The position numbers and the translations under genes were made by a program. Below are positions 46,697 to 57,236 of a DNA stretch of 64,000 nucleotides, one piece after another. Source of the stretch: Bartonella kosoyi (GTDB lineage Bacteria > Pseudomonadota > Alphaproteobacteria > Rhizobiales > Rhizobiaceae); assembly GCF_003606325.2 (NCBI RefSeq), contig NZ_CP031843.2, positions 1,999,501-2,063,500 on the forward strand, given 5' to 3'. Position 1 is the first letter of the stretch. Each line of letters starts with the position of its first letter. The notes below the pieces were generated by a model. It did no database searches, was not told where the DNA came from, and saw only the letters and a list, made by a program, of their open reading frames with translations.

Positions 46697-47793
46697 AACG
46701 TTTTAAATGACCTTTATCCTCTAATCTGCTTTCTATTATAAGAACAAAGCCCTGCAATTTATAAAACAACTTGGCTTCTTAATTTAGCAAGTTCCGCTTA
46801 ATTGACTTCCACGATATGAAACACGATATTTTCTTTTCATAAGCCTTCATACCGCTTCATAAATACTTCTGAAAATATCTTAAAACGCACCATGGCGAGA
46901 GCACTCTTGTTTGTCCTTCACTTCCTCCTCAGATCTGTCATCAATCCAATTTCTCATCAAGATGGGGTCTCACTGTTGATCAGTCCTATCAATCCATCTT
47001 CTACCCATCATTCTATTAAAATAACACATTGATTTATCGTCATAAATCATCTTTTCCAACTTTAAGACCAAATAGTGTAAGGGTTCTCTCATCACCGCCC
47101 TTCTCCTATGGATAAATCAATCAAAATCACTTGTTTTCCCATCACAAGCAAAGGTGGTATATAAATAAAACAAGATGAAAAATACTCCAAGAATCTCAAG
47201 TGTCAAAATCTGTCGCAACATTGGAAAATGGCAAAGTGACGTTGCTGAAAAATATGGCAATGCCAACTTGCTTCTTTATAGGGATGAGAGTGTTCTGTAG
47301 ATTTTATATTATTTCCATGAAAGCTTTATACCTTCATGGATACCATCTCGTCACAGACCGACATCACAAAATAGGCCCTCTTACAAAATGGATGTGCAAG
47401 CCTTGAGAAATATTTCTTTACAATAAGCGCGTACATTGGAAACAATAAATTTATTCTTTTGGAAGCGTTCTGTTTTGCATGAGAAGCGTGATCCCATTAA
47501 AAACGCAAATAAATATAAAAACATGAAAAAATGTATGATCTTCACTCTTTAAAAGACAGTGCTTTAAATCCCTTTAAAAGCTGTAAAGCAAAAAGATGAT
47601 GGTAAAAATATCATCTTTACAGCTTTATAATTCTCCCCCAATGAAGCTCCCTCTCCTTTTCAAATACGAATCCCAACAGAGAGACGTGTACTGCAATCTG
47701 GCATACAAAAACGACAACAGAAGAGAAAATACTAAACCGCCTCTTTATCTCAAACATAGAGCTTGCAGTGACTAACCGCTTCATATCACCATA
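46697..47793. other. Decayed intergenic sequence
   Basis: No gene seen. 47198-47240 is related to 33700-33760, and 47403-47510 to 45291-45380, so this is built from degenerate copies of dispersed repeats. Confidence 0.5.
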
Positions 47794-48600
47794 CTTTAAA
47801 GGAAACGATTGCATAAAGCATCAGGGGGCGGTCTTAATATTCCTCTTATCCCCTTCCCTAAACGAAAAAATGAAGTGCCTACCAACCCACTCTGTAAACA
47901 ATATTCTATAAACAATTCGCTATAAACAATCTGTATTCTCTTAAAGCCGCTTCACTTGGCTCACCGCCACACAGGTGTGCGGGTCACATCACCACACTTC
48001 AAACAGCAGAGCTTCATAAAATTTACAAGCAATATTCACTCAAAGACTCTAAAAAGTACTTAATGAGGAAAACTTTACATCACAACACTTTAAAGGAGAC
48101 TGTTGCATAAGGCACACGGGACGGTTTTAATATTCCTCTTGTCCCCTTCCCCAAACGAAAAAATGAAGTGCCTACCAACCCACTCTGTAAACAATATTCT
48201 ATAAACAATTTGCTATAAACAATCTGTATTCTCTTAAAGCCGCTTCAACTTGGCTCACCGCCACACAGGTGTGCGCGTCACATCACCACACTTCAAACAG
48301 CAGAGCTTCATAAAATTTACAAGCAATATTCACTCAAGACTCTAAAAAGTACTTAATGAGGAAAACTTTACATCACCATACTTTTTACATCACAACACTT
48401 TAAAAGAGACTGTTGCATAAAGCATCACGGGGTGGTCTTAATATTCTCTTGCCTCCCTTCCCAAACGAAAGAATGAAGTGCCTACCAACCCACTCTGTAA
48501 ACAATGTTCTATAAACAATCTGCTATAAGCAATCCACCTTCTCTTAAAACCGCTTCACTTGGCTCGCCACCCCACAGGTGTGCGCATCACATCACCTTAA
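47794..48600. repeat. Tandem repeat of about 300 bp, 2.7 copies
   Basis: Units begin with CTTTAAA.GA.AC at 47794, 48088 and 48398 (lengths about 294, 310 and a partial ~200). Each holds GAAGTGCCTACCAACCCACTC, then three ~14-base subrepeats with TATAAACAAT, and a dyad CACAC-AG-GTGTG. No reading frame crosses the units. Copies 1 and 2 are very similar; copy 3 is more diverged. Confidence 0.88.
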
Positions 48601-48760
48601 AAGAAACTGGAGACTCTGTTTTACAGAACAGCAAAATGATAATTTCAATACCCACACGCGCTTAAAACATGGAAACTCAACAAACACGCTTTTTATTCAA
48701 ATCACTGCCCTACCTCATCATTATAATCGCGTAGAACAGCCGATATGAATGAAGTTTAGA

Positions 48761-49165
48761 TTATTCTTCTAATTCCTTTGCAAATCCAGAAAGTTGCATA
48801 GCTTGCGAAAGATCATTGACTGCATTTAAATGTGTTTGAAGTAGTTCACTATTACGCTGTAATTTTTTTTGTAAATCAGACAGCAAACTTTCAACTTCAT
48901 GCTCAATATCTTGATTCATGTAACGTCTCACATCGCTCATCGATTTATTAAGATCACGCAAACCACGTATTTTACATAAATTTATTTCTTCGTAATCTGG
49001 AATACCACTGCTTTCTAGCATATTGCTTTCATAATCAACCACTTGGGTTAACCCTTTAACAGCAGCGACAAATTTTGTCATCGCCCAATCACGATCAATA
49101 AGATTATTGTCAAGAACTTTTGCTTTTGCTGCAAAACTATCATCACCATATTGCACTACAGACAT
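48761..49165 (-). CDS. FlgN-like protein
   Basis: 134 residues from ATG 49165, with AAGGGGAAA upstream. A helical, charged protein. The C-terminal pattern (LLSDLQKKLQRNSELLQTHLNAVNDLSQAM) is like the FlgN flagellar chaperones of Rhizobiales, which hold hook-associated proteins before export. No other flagellar gene is in the window, and many VirB-bearing Bartonella lack flagella, so it may be an orphan relic or a different helical protein. It stands alone in repeat-rich DNA. Confidence 0.5.
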   Translation of the reverse strand: MSVVQYGDDSFAAKAKVLDNNLIDRDWAMTKFVAAVKGLTQVVDYESNMLESSGIPDYEEINLCKIRGLRDLNKSMSDVRRYMNQDIEHEVESLLSDLQKKLQRNSELLQTHLNAVNDLSQAMQLSGFAKELEE

Positions 49166-50669
49166 TTTTATTTCCCCTTCAACCAATTGTTCAATCTTGC
49201 TTTCAAATGAGGGAGATTAAACAGTTTCTCTTCCATGCTGATATACTCAACCACGCTCGTGATGCGAACATTGCTCAGACAACAGCACAACAATCCTTAA
49301 AAGCGTATACCACCTTAACTCTTAACGTATTCTCTGAAATATTTTCTTGCTTTGCTCCAAAATCATTCTTGCTACTATACGCATTCACCAAAACGCTATA
49401 AACTTAAACCTCTGCGTAGGCACTATCGAAACTTCCAAATGTTCTCTGTCTATTTCGCTTTGCCTATTATCTTTGCCTATTTCATCACCACCAAGCCTTC
49501 AACAGGAAACGACAATGCTCTGACAATAACCTTGGCAATAAAAAACACCTGCCAGCAAAAATCCGCAGCATATAGAGACTTAAGCCCATTAAGAACTTCA
49601 GCATTTCACCGATAGCAGCATTTTACCCTCCATAACTTTACGGCTTTTCCTGCACCTAAACCTGCATACTCTCTGGTGCCCATTAGCACCTTACAAGATT
49701 AGTTTGCTTCCATTCAAAAAGACACACACCCACCCCCGCCTCTTTCTGCATACATGCAGTATTCTGCACAACACACAAAGAGAAATGCCCTTTTGAACAG
49801 ATCAAGCCATATAGCACTCTTAAAAAAGACATCTTAAAATAGCTAAATAGCCATCCATCTCCCTTTTTCAATTATCATTTCGCTTTTCTTTGCAAAGAGC
49901 GACTATATAAAATTTTTTTAACCTTTTCAAGTGTTTCTTAACCCATCCGTTCGACACGCCTTCAATCGCATATTCAACGCGCTTGTTTGAAAGAAACAAT
50001 TTCTTAAGTCACCTCCCAAGCCTATTTTGCACAAATCCATGTCGCACTGGCACCCATGAATGGTATAATGATAAATCTCCAATCCGTTGAGGCGCCACCT
50101 CTGTATGCTTTATAAAAGAGCAAACCGCCACCACCACACACTCAGCCCCCAATATTCGCTCCCTTAGCACTTGAAGACGCTTTCATAAGAAGTATGCCTT
50201 TCTTGTACAGTTTCACGGCATACGGCTCTCTTTGCTTGTAATGTTCAAGAAACATGGCTTTGGTTGATTAAATATAAAAAGATTTAAAATGACAGAATCT
50301 TTCAATATTCAAGACTCTCATTCACGTTGAAGAACACGAGATTATTCTTATAAATAAAAATACTATCAATGAAGAACGCTTAGCTCTCCCCCCATGACTC
50401 TTTGCAAAATTTTTTTTCTCATCTTCCTGTCGATTATTTCACGGACAGCATACAATCCACTCTTAATATCGCAGCTTTACAGGCACCCTAGCCTAAAAAC
50501 ATCGTTTATAATAAAGGCACAATTTCGACGACATCTCTCTTTTTACCATCACCCCTTTAAATAAAGAAAAGATTTTAAGCTTGCCGAATATGTTGTATCC
50601 GCATATATTACAGGCTGTAACATATTGTTACTCATAAAATCACTTCCAAAAGAACAGAAAGAGGTTCTT
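49166..50669. other. Gene-poor stretch
   Basis: Only short open frames of no clear coding character. A decayed segment at about 50110-50210 (AAACCGCC.CCA...CACACTCA) resembles parts of 51150-51240 and 55840-55920. Confidence 0.45.
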
Positions 50670-50768
50670 ATGGCTGATCTCGTAAAAGCCGCGATGCTTT
50701 ATTCAACCTTGATCATTACCCTCAATGCTTTTGTTGTGTTTTTAGCGCTCATCATAGAGGTATATTAA
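50670..50768 (+). CDS. Small membrane protein, 32 residues
   Basis: An ATG preceded by GAGG at eight bases opens a 32-residue frame: MADLVKAAMLYST, then a single hydrophobic segment LIITLNAFVVFLALII, and EVY. The ribosome site and the single clean membrane helix suggest a translated small inner-membrane protein. No partner gene is adjacent. Function unknown; a chance frame is possible. Confidence 0.4.
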   Translation: MADLVKAAMLYSTLIITLNAFVVFLALIIEVY

Positions 50769-52165
50769 GCATAATCTCTTAGCTTTTCGTAATCTGTGCA
50801 AATAAGCATCTTGATTTTCCACAAGATCAAAGTAAAATCTTAGCTCTCTAGATCAATCACCTCCCAGTTTCAAACATCGCTTGCAACTCTTTTGGTGTTA
50901 ACCTCTCCTTTTTATCTGCATTTTCAACCATTAGTTTTTGTCTTTTCACGCTCCCTTGAATCCCAACGTCATCCGCGCCTAAAGGACAGAGTTTTCGATC
51001 AGATCCAAGCTGTAAACAATTTATCTTCTTATCAAGCATCTTACCGAGCCGATTTCACTTAATTTCCTCCCTCAAGGCATATCACGCCCCTAAAGGATAA
51101 TATTGAAGCTTACGATTAAAAAGCACCACCATCTTGACCTCTATGAGAAAGTAAGCCACACCATCATACACTCAAAGCCCCTCATGGTACGATACCCCTT
51201 GGCTCTTGAGACAAATTTATAAGAGACATTTGTCTGCATTTCTCAATCGTTTTTTATTCGCAAGAGAACACATTCATTTTTGACGTGCAAAAAACATCGG
51301 GTTGTGTTGCTCAACCGAGAACAGATTTGAAATGAGAGAATTCTACGAGTATCCAGGGCTCTCATTCAACATGAAAACAATAAACACTCTTTATACAATC
51401 AAAGCATTGTGCAAATAATATTTACCAAACACTCAAGAATAAAAAAGAACACATGTATAAAATTTTACATGGGCTCCACCACCACTCAAAACGATAATAC
51501 TACGGCAAAATTATAATAACAAACACCAAGAAAAAGGCGTACACACTTGAAAAAAAACAAAAAGACAGGGAGGCGGTCACCCTCTTACGGCATCCGGCAA
51601 AGCCATCCTGGCAACACTGGCTCACACTCTAATTGATGTGATAATATTCTCCAAATAAAAAGCGTTTTTTTAAAAATAGTTTAAGAAAATATTTGACTAT
51701 AAAACGATAATAAATCCCTTCAGAATGATTTTTCCCCTTCTTAAAAACAGAAAAAATAAATTCCAAACAGATATTTCCCACCCAATTTTTCAAAATTAAC
51801 CGTAAAAGCTTAAAGCCATTCTTCGTGTGATAAAATATTTATGTGTATTAAACACCCCAACATAGATTGAATCTCATATTTCATCATGCATGCAACCAAG
51901 GCATTAAAAAATTAGCGTATAATTTGAAAAAATGAGCCGCAACACGCAGCGTCTCATTCCGGTGCAACAGGTACCACAATTAAAAGCACTTTTTAGCTGA
52001 ACAGATGACAATATGTCATCTGTTCCACAAAGAGTACAAACCGTAAAAGATTAGCTCTTGAAGTCAAAAGCGCCCCAAAAGTTAGAGGCAAAAATCCAAA
52101 AAACGGAATAAAATCAATAACGGTCCAATCCCTTATTGAAATAATAATTTACTGAATTTTATTTT
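50769..52165. other. Gene-poor stretch
   Basis: No well-supported gene. A 60-residue frame on the minus strand (50857-51039; ends KKERLTPKELQAMFETGR) looks protein-like in its last half but has no ribosome site. The rest is AT-rich. Confidence 0.4.
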
Positions 52166-52384
52166 TTAATGAAAGCCAAAAAGAAATTCCATATATGCTT
52201 GTTTAACGTTTCGACAATTTTTAGATTTCTCTCTGACAGATTCCTCCATTTTTTCACATTTCATTCCCCATTCTTGCATCAATTTTTCATCTTTCTTAAA
52301 ATCTTCTACGCTATAAGTCTTTTCGCAACCAGCCACAACAACTCCAGTACAAAGCAGCAATGCTGTGATAATGACTTTATTCAT
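52166..52384 (-). CDS. EexN-like lipoprotein (third in order of transcription)
   Basis: 72 residues from ATG 52384 (a TTG just upstream is unlikely); AGAAGGGGA precedes it. The signal peptide MNKVIITALLLCTGVVVAGC has lipobox VAGC (Cys20). The mature part, EKTYSVEDFKKDEKLMQEW followed by KC and later KNCRNVKQAYMEF, is the EexN pattern with two more cysteines. EexN proteins are exclusion lipoproteins of conjugation systems, which fits the nearby virB genes. Its ribosome site and first 18 codons are nearly the same as in the neighbouring copy. Confidence 0.75.
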   Translation of the reverse strand: MNKVIITALLLCTGVVVAGCEKTYSVEDFKKDEKLMQEWGMKCEKMEESVREKSKNCRNVKQAYMEFLFGFH

Positions 52385-52416
52385 CAATAAATTCCCCTTC
52401 TTTTTAACGGATAAAT

Positions 52417-52629
52417 TTAGGGTCTCAAAAAAAGTTCTACATATGCTTGTCGAAGGTTTTTACAATTTTGAGAAGATTTGAACGGTGAATCATCCTTCTC
52501 ACATTTCTTTGCCCATTCCTCGTATAATTTTTCATTTGTTTTAAATTCTTTTACACTATAGGTTTTTTCGCAACCAGCAATAGCAAGTCCAGTACAAAGC
52601 AGCAATGCTGTGATAATGACTTTATTCAT
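52417..52629 (-). CDS. EexN-like lipoprotein (second copy)
   Basis: 70 residues from ATG 52629. Signal peptide and lipobox IAGC, then EKTYSVKEFKTNEKLYEEWAKKC, and QNCKNLRQAYVELF. The 5' end, including the AAGGGGAATTTATTG leader, is almost identical to the 52384 copy, while the C-terminal halves differ. That suggests a recent duplication with fast change of the exposed part. Confidence 0.75.
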   Translation of the reverse strand: MNKVIITALLLCTGLAIAGCEKTYSVKEFKTNEKLYEEWAKKCEKDDSPFKSSQNCKNLRQAYVELFLRP

Positions 52630-52815
52630 CAATAAATTCCCCTTCTTTTAGATGATAAAATTTGGACACAATTGAATGCCCCGTGAAAATTGCACATTTG
52701 ATCCATTGTGCATTTTCAAAAATTTTAAATCCAACTTCTGTACGCGATTTTCTTTACAATCCTTAAATCAATAGAATACGAAAAAAGCATCCTCCTAACG
52801 ATAGTGGTTTATGAT

Positions 52816-53106
52816 TTAATTATTGTCCTGCTGTTTTTCAGTTTCATTCCCACTTTGGCTATTTTCACGAAGTTTCTTTGCAAGATCTCTATAATGCTCT
52901 TGAAAAAGTTCCATACCGGCTTGTGCAAAATTTACACAATTTTGGGATTTCATAAAAGCAGGTGGCTCTAACTTATTGCATTTCTCTTTCCACTCTTTGC
53001 GTAATTTTTCATCTTTTTTAAATTCCTCAACACTGTAGTTTTTTTCACAACCAACAGCGATAATCCCTGTGCAAAGCAACAGTGCTGTTAGAATGATCTT
53101 GTTCAT
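52816..53106 (-). CDS. EexN-like lipoprotein (first copy, longer tail)
   Basis: 96 residues. Signal peptide MNKIILTALLLCTGIIAVGC with lipobox AVGC (Cys20), then EKNYSVEEFKKDEKLRKEWKEKCNKLE and SQNCVNFAQAGMELF. It has an extra hydrophilic tail rich in N, E and Q (residues 72-96) not found in the two downstream copies. Probably the first gene of a three-gene set; gap to the next copy 186 bases, so each may have its own promoter. Confidence 0.75.
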   Translation of the reverse strand: MNKIILTALLLCTGIIAVGCEKNYSVEEFKKDEKLRKEWKEKCNKLEPPAFMKSQNCVNFAQAGMELFQEHYRDLAKKLRENSQSGNETEKQQDNN

Positions 53107-54226
53107 GAATTTACCCCTCTCTTTATTTTATACTTTAAGAACTTGTTTTATACTTTGAGAACGACATTGTTGGATTCACAAAATCCTGTATCGTACTCTT
53201 ACGTATACCTTTCCTTTGACAAATACGAACAACTTCAACGCCAATATGTTGAATCATGAGAGTTGTTTTATTGGGCTTGCATTTGGAATGTTATCTACGC
53301 AGTGGCTCTTTAGATTTGAACTGTTTAGACTTCAGCAACAATTTGATATCTTGATATTTTCAAAAAGCATTTTAATCACTTTTTTCAAGAATTTTTCTTT
53401 TTTTTAAAAGAACCACTTTATCATGAAAAGCAGCACAAATATCGTATCAAAAATTCACCATACCCAGATCCATTGCAAGTTTTCTGCAAATGAAACAACA
53501 ACTCTTTTAATGATTTGATTGCGCTCTTTCTTATTTCTTAATCCGCCGAGAAAGAAAAAACTTAAACGCCCCCTACACTTTTAAACTACCAATAGAAATT
53601 CTAAAAAAGCGATCTTATACATTCCTGATAGCCATAGAAAGGATTATTCCTTGACCATCATCAAGTAGCCTTCAATACTCAGACTCTAAAATCATATAGT
53701 CTATAAAATCACACAAATGAAAGAAATAATTTTCATATCATACTCAATGATTTCTTTTGGTTATGAGGAAAGCCTATAGCACACCCATATCAGTCAATTT
53801 TATTGATTTCCCCCCTGATAAACATGAATATAACTTTAAAAAGGAAATATTATCTAGCAGAAAAAAACAAACAACGCTACTACTAATTTATACGATTTAC
53901 CCATGTATTTCAGTAAAATAAACAAAAAATAACTTCACCTTTAAAATCATGAATCAAGACAATTGTTATAGAAGAATAAACTGAACTATCCAGCGATAAT
54001 ACAAATAACAAGGGGGAGGATAAACACATCCATCGGAGACAAGTTGAAATGAAGAATTTTTATAGGTTCATGACTCTTTCATAAAATGAATCGTATGAAA
54101 AAAATACGTAAAAAAAATGAACGCTTTGATTACGATTACCTTCATGTAAAAACGACCGATATCATCTTTAAAAAAAACGAACCAACGCACATTTATTATC
54201 ATAGATCTGTTATCGTATATTATTTT
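53107..54226. other. AT-rich gap
   Basis: No gene, RNA or clear repeat seen; only short open frames. Confidence 0.45.
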
Positions 54227-54454
54227 TTATTTTCCGTATTTTTTTGCAAGCAATTCGCGCACCTCATCAGCCATTTTAGTTCCACGACTTGCACAACTGA
54301 CCTTCATTAATCGATGCAAAGTTTCTGGAATATCAATTGTGAGGCGCTTCATCCCTCCATTCGCGTTTCCTTTGTGGCTTCCTACCCATGCATCAGCCGT
54401 TAAAGGAACAGATTTATTGGTTGGTTTCATACCAATTTTAATTTTTTTATTCAT
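54227..54454 (-). CDS. Ribbon-helix-helix protein paired with ParA
   Basis: 75 residues, AAGGAGT before the ATG. The C-terminal half, MKRLTIDIPETLHRLMKVSCASRGTKMADEVRELL, is a classic ribbon-helix-helix DNA-binding unit. The N-terminal 33 residues are a basic, flexible arm. The gene overlaps the parA stop by 4 bases (ATGA). In plasmid partition systems such proteins (ParG-like) bind the centromere, repress the operon and stimulate ParA. It is the natural ParB substitute here. Confidence 0.8.
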   Translation of the reverse strand: MNKKIKIGMKPTNKSVPLTADAWVGSHKGNANGGMKRLTIDIPETLHRLMKVSCASRGTKMADEVRELLAKKYGK

Positions 54455-55080
54455 GACGTTAACTCCTTGATTTCCGCTGCAACAGCTTCAATCTCTACGG
54501 CTGCTGGTCCTTGCTGATCAACTTCGTAAACAGCCTTTCCCTGTGCCGCAGCTTCTGCAAAAATCACACGTTGTGCAACGCTAGAAGAAAGAACATGAAC
54601 GGGATATATGCCAAGCGCTTCGTTCACATCACGCCCTATCGCTGTATTGACAATTTTACGATTAATAACAAAAGCAGATTTGAGATTTTCTTTATAAACG
54701 CGTGCTTCGTCAATCAACTTTACAATTCCATCAGCAGCCCAAATATCATAAGGACTAGGCAAAACAGGGATAAGCACAAAATCCGAAGCCATAAGAGCAC
54801 TACGCGCAAGATCCGTCACACGCGGGGGACCATCAATAATAATATAATCATAACTATGACCAATCTGTGTAATCTCTTTGTGAACCGTTGCACGCGGTAA
54901 ACCAACAACGGAAAATAAAGGAGCCTCTTCACGCGCAGCAGCCCAATCCAATGCACTCCCCTGTGGATCAACATCAATAAGCAACACCCGCGCACCGGTA
55001 CGGGAAAAACTGGCCGCCAGATTCACGCTCAACGTGGTTTTTCCAACGCCCCCTTTTTGATTCAAAAGTCCAATGATCAT
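54451..55080 (-). CDS. parA: ParA-family partition ATPase
   Basis: 209 residues, the short plasmid ParA (type Ib) class without an N-terminal HTH. The deviant Walker A NQKGGVGKTT lies at residues 7-16, LLIDVDPQGSALDW near 33-46, and YIIIDGPPR near 79-87. A C-terminal region with AVYEVD and AAVEIEAVAAEI follows. It would segregate DNA together with the ribbon-helix-helix protein. This is not the chromosomal ParA; its presence points to a plasmid or conjugative element once joined to the chromosome. A strong palindrome lies 10 bases upstream. Confidence 0.9.
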   Translation of the reverse strand: MIIGLLNQKGGVGKTTLSVNLAASFSRTGARVLLIDVDPQGSALDWAAAREEAPLFSVVGLPRATVHKEITQIGHSYDYIIIDGPPRVTDLARSALMASDFVLIPVLPSPYDIWAADGIVKLIDEARVYKENLKSAFVINRKIVNTAIGRDVNEALGIYPVHVLSSSVAQRVIFAEAAAQGKAVYEVDQQGPAAVEIEAVAAEIKELTS

Positions 55081-55090
55081 TCGTTACATC

Positions 55091-55124
55091 TTTCAGTATT
55101 ATCGTTTTTACGATTATACTGAAA
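55091..55124 (-). promoter_or_regulatory. Operator/centromere-like palindrome before parA
   Basis: TTTCAGTATTATCG-TTTTTA-CGATTATACTGAAA: two 14-base arms with a single mismatch around a 6-base centre. It lies directly before the parA start and is likely the binding site of the ribbon-helix-helix protein for autoregulation, perhaps also the partition site. A related half (TTTTACGATAAAAAC) lies near 55177. Confidence 0.7.
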
Positions 55125-56281
55125 ACAACAAAAGAAGCAAGCATCCAACACGTGCAAAACAAACAGTTCTCTTAACTTTTACGATAAAAACAACAGCCCG
55201 CAATTTTATCTTGAGAATATTCTTAAAAAGAAAAAGATAAGTTTAAACAAGTGATAGGCTTTTCTTCCCTCGCCTTAAAATGAAGGTTTCTTAAATCCAT
55301 GCCAATCGATCAAGAATGGTCTCAGCATAATCTTTCTTGGGGTTAACCCTTCATGGGATCCTTGACCCACCCAGACAAACAATCCTTTTCCTTAAAGAGA
55401 TAACAAATCCCCTAGGAGAATTTAGGGAAACATATTGAATGAGAAAAGAAAAATCTATAAAATTCGCTCATTTCCCCACTCTCTTCTTCAATCAATTAAA
55501 ATCACTTGTCTCTCATCACCAGAAGAGCTGACAGATGAAAAAAACACTGAAATAAGGAAACAAGACGTCTTATGAAGTATCTGAAATGTCAAAAACAGCT
55601 ATCCGCATCGGTGGCGTGTATATAATCGTGGCAGTTTGTTCCTTTTCTTGAATGAAAGAAGAGGTGTGTACCTTTAAATTGATACAGTCCCGTGCGACAG
55701 AGTGAAATGAGTTTGAGAAAAATAAGGACAAACAAGTAACACAATGGAATATTCTCTGCTTCGCAAGAACAATGAGTCAGCCATAAAGAGCGTTATCTTT
55801 TATAATGGTCAATCCATTGAACACATCTTCTTTACGCTTGAGAAGGAGCAAAACCGCCCTCATTACACAACTTGTGCCAGCTCATGGGCGTACGATAAGG
55901 CTCTTGGCCCTTGAAATGGTAAAAGGCATTTTTCGTCCTTTCTTATATAATTTTACCCCACACGTCCCCCGCTTATCAGCAAGAGATCTTGACTGATGGA
56001 ACATAGAAAAGACTTAAAATAAGGGAAACTTGCGGTATTCAGAGTTCTAACGCAAGTTAAACAGCACTATATTATCATTATAGATCAAAGAGTTGCGTAA
56101 GATTGAATAAAAACATGTTGCGCTGTGAAATATTCTGCATCTTACAATGCATTTTTCCAAGCAAGTTTTCTCGACAAAAAGAATATTTTTGTTAAGATGT
56201 CCTTGAAAAACTTTACCTTCTTCATGTCCTTTTATAAACTTGAGAGTATCGTCAAAATCGTGCAATTGGGAATAAACGAAA
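55125..56281. other. Gap with decayed repeats
   Basis: No accepted gene. The frame at 55805-55996 (SSLRLRRSKTALITQL) shares sequence with 51150-51240 and is taken as part of a dispersed degenerate repeat. Confidence 0.45.
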
Positions 56282-56617
56282 ATGAATTTACAGCAAATTG
56301 CCCCTGATATTTTTATCGGCACCCAAGTGAGTATAGAAAATATCAAAACATTGGCAGAAGCTGGTTTTAAAACAATTATCTGTAACCGCCCCGATCACGA
56401 GGAACCTCATCAACCTGACTTTTCAAGCATTAAAACGGTCGCAAATGACTATGGCATAAAAGCCTATTACCTTCCCATTTCTCCTCCGACCATAGAAAAA
56501 TCAGATGTTGAGACCATGCAAAAAATTTTAAAAACAGCATCTCTGCCTCTTCTCGCCTATTGCCATCGCGGAACGCGTTCGCTGCATCTTTATGGGTTAG
56601 CATGTCTTGAATCATAG
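56282..56617 (+). CDS. DUF442-type phosphatase / sulfur-transferase-like protein
   Basis: 111 residues. MNLQQIAPDIFIGTQVSIENIKTLAEAGFKTIICNRPDHEEPHQPDF is the TIGR01244/DUF442 start, and LAYCHRGTRSLHLYGLA is the active-site loop with the nucleophile Cys and Arg as in dual-specificity phosphatases. Related domains occur in Blh fused to a beta-lactamase-like part; here it is alone. It is slightly shorter than usual, ending soon after the catalytic loop (ACLES), so the C-terminus may be trimmed. GGGAATAAACGAAA precedes the ATG. Confidence 0.78.
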   Translation: MNLQQIAPDIFIGTQVSIENIKTLAEAGFKTIICNRPDHEEPHQPDFSSIKTVANDYGIKAYYLPISPPTIEKSDVETMQKILKTASLPLLAYCHRGTRSLHLYGLACLES

Positions 56618-57074
56618 GTTTTACGCGCTCTCAAAAAACAAAAATTCTTAAATTCGCACTAATCTGTAAAAAAAAATCATCTGTCAATCATCTTTGTCTC
56701 ATGCCTTCTCCTTGAACTTCTTCCTTTTAGGAGCCCTTTTCATTAGGACACGATAAACAAGCTCTGCTCTTTAAAGATACAACAAACCTTCCCCTTTGAA
56801 GCCATAAAGAAGCTATAAAAATTCCTGCAAATTGATAAAGCGATTAGCTTTTAACATAAAAAAAATCATCGATTTTAAATTTTGTGAAAGTGTAAGGTTA
56901 AAAGCGCAAGAAATTAAAAAAAACAGTTCTCCTTTTTCTTCTCATCTCTTCTTGCCAAACATGCTGTGTCCTTATTCATTCACGATTCATCATAAATTTT
57001 AACGAATCAGAAAGAAACAAGCAGTAAAGTTTTAATTGACAACAAAAGCCATACAATTCACTTTAAACAAGACA
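56618..57074. other. Gap downstream of the phosphatase gene
   Basis: AT-rich; no gene, RNA or repeat seen. Confidence 0.45.
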
Positions 57075-57236
57075 ATGCCTCAATCAGATCTTCAGATATT
57101 CGATTCTCCCTCTCAACAACGCAAGAAACATATACTCCGTGATGTTTTGGAATATATGTTTGTGATGATCATCACTTTAAGTGCTATTTTTGCGAGTTTT
57201 CTCTCTTTTTCAGATAAACTTAGAGTGTATTTTTAA
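57075..57236 (+). CDS. Possible small membrane protein
   Basis: 53 residues from ATG 57075 (frame open from TTG 57036): a polar start (QSDLQIFDSPSQQRKKH), then one hydrophobic segment EYMFVMIITLSAIFASFLSF. The ribosome site is weak. Its 3' end overlaps the end of ribF on the other strand by 17 bases. It could be real or chance. Confidence 0.3.
   Translation: MPQSDLQIFDSPSQQRKKHILRDVLEYMFVMIITLSAIFASFLSFSDKLRVYF

Noticed and set aside
47794..48600. CRISPR array
   Set aside because: Units are ~300 bp with related content throughout, not short repeats separated by unique spacers; no cas genes in the window.
50857..51039. 60-residue minus-strand frame ending KELQAMFETGR
   Set aside because: Protein-like end but no ribosome site and no recognised family; may be a fragment, so not listed as a gene.
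55805..55996. 63-residue frame rich in Arg and Leu
   Set aside because: Part of a degenerate repeat also seen near 51150-51240; no ribosome site.
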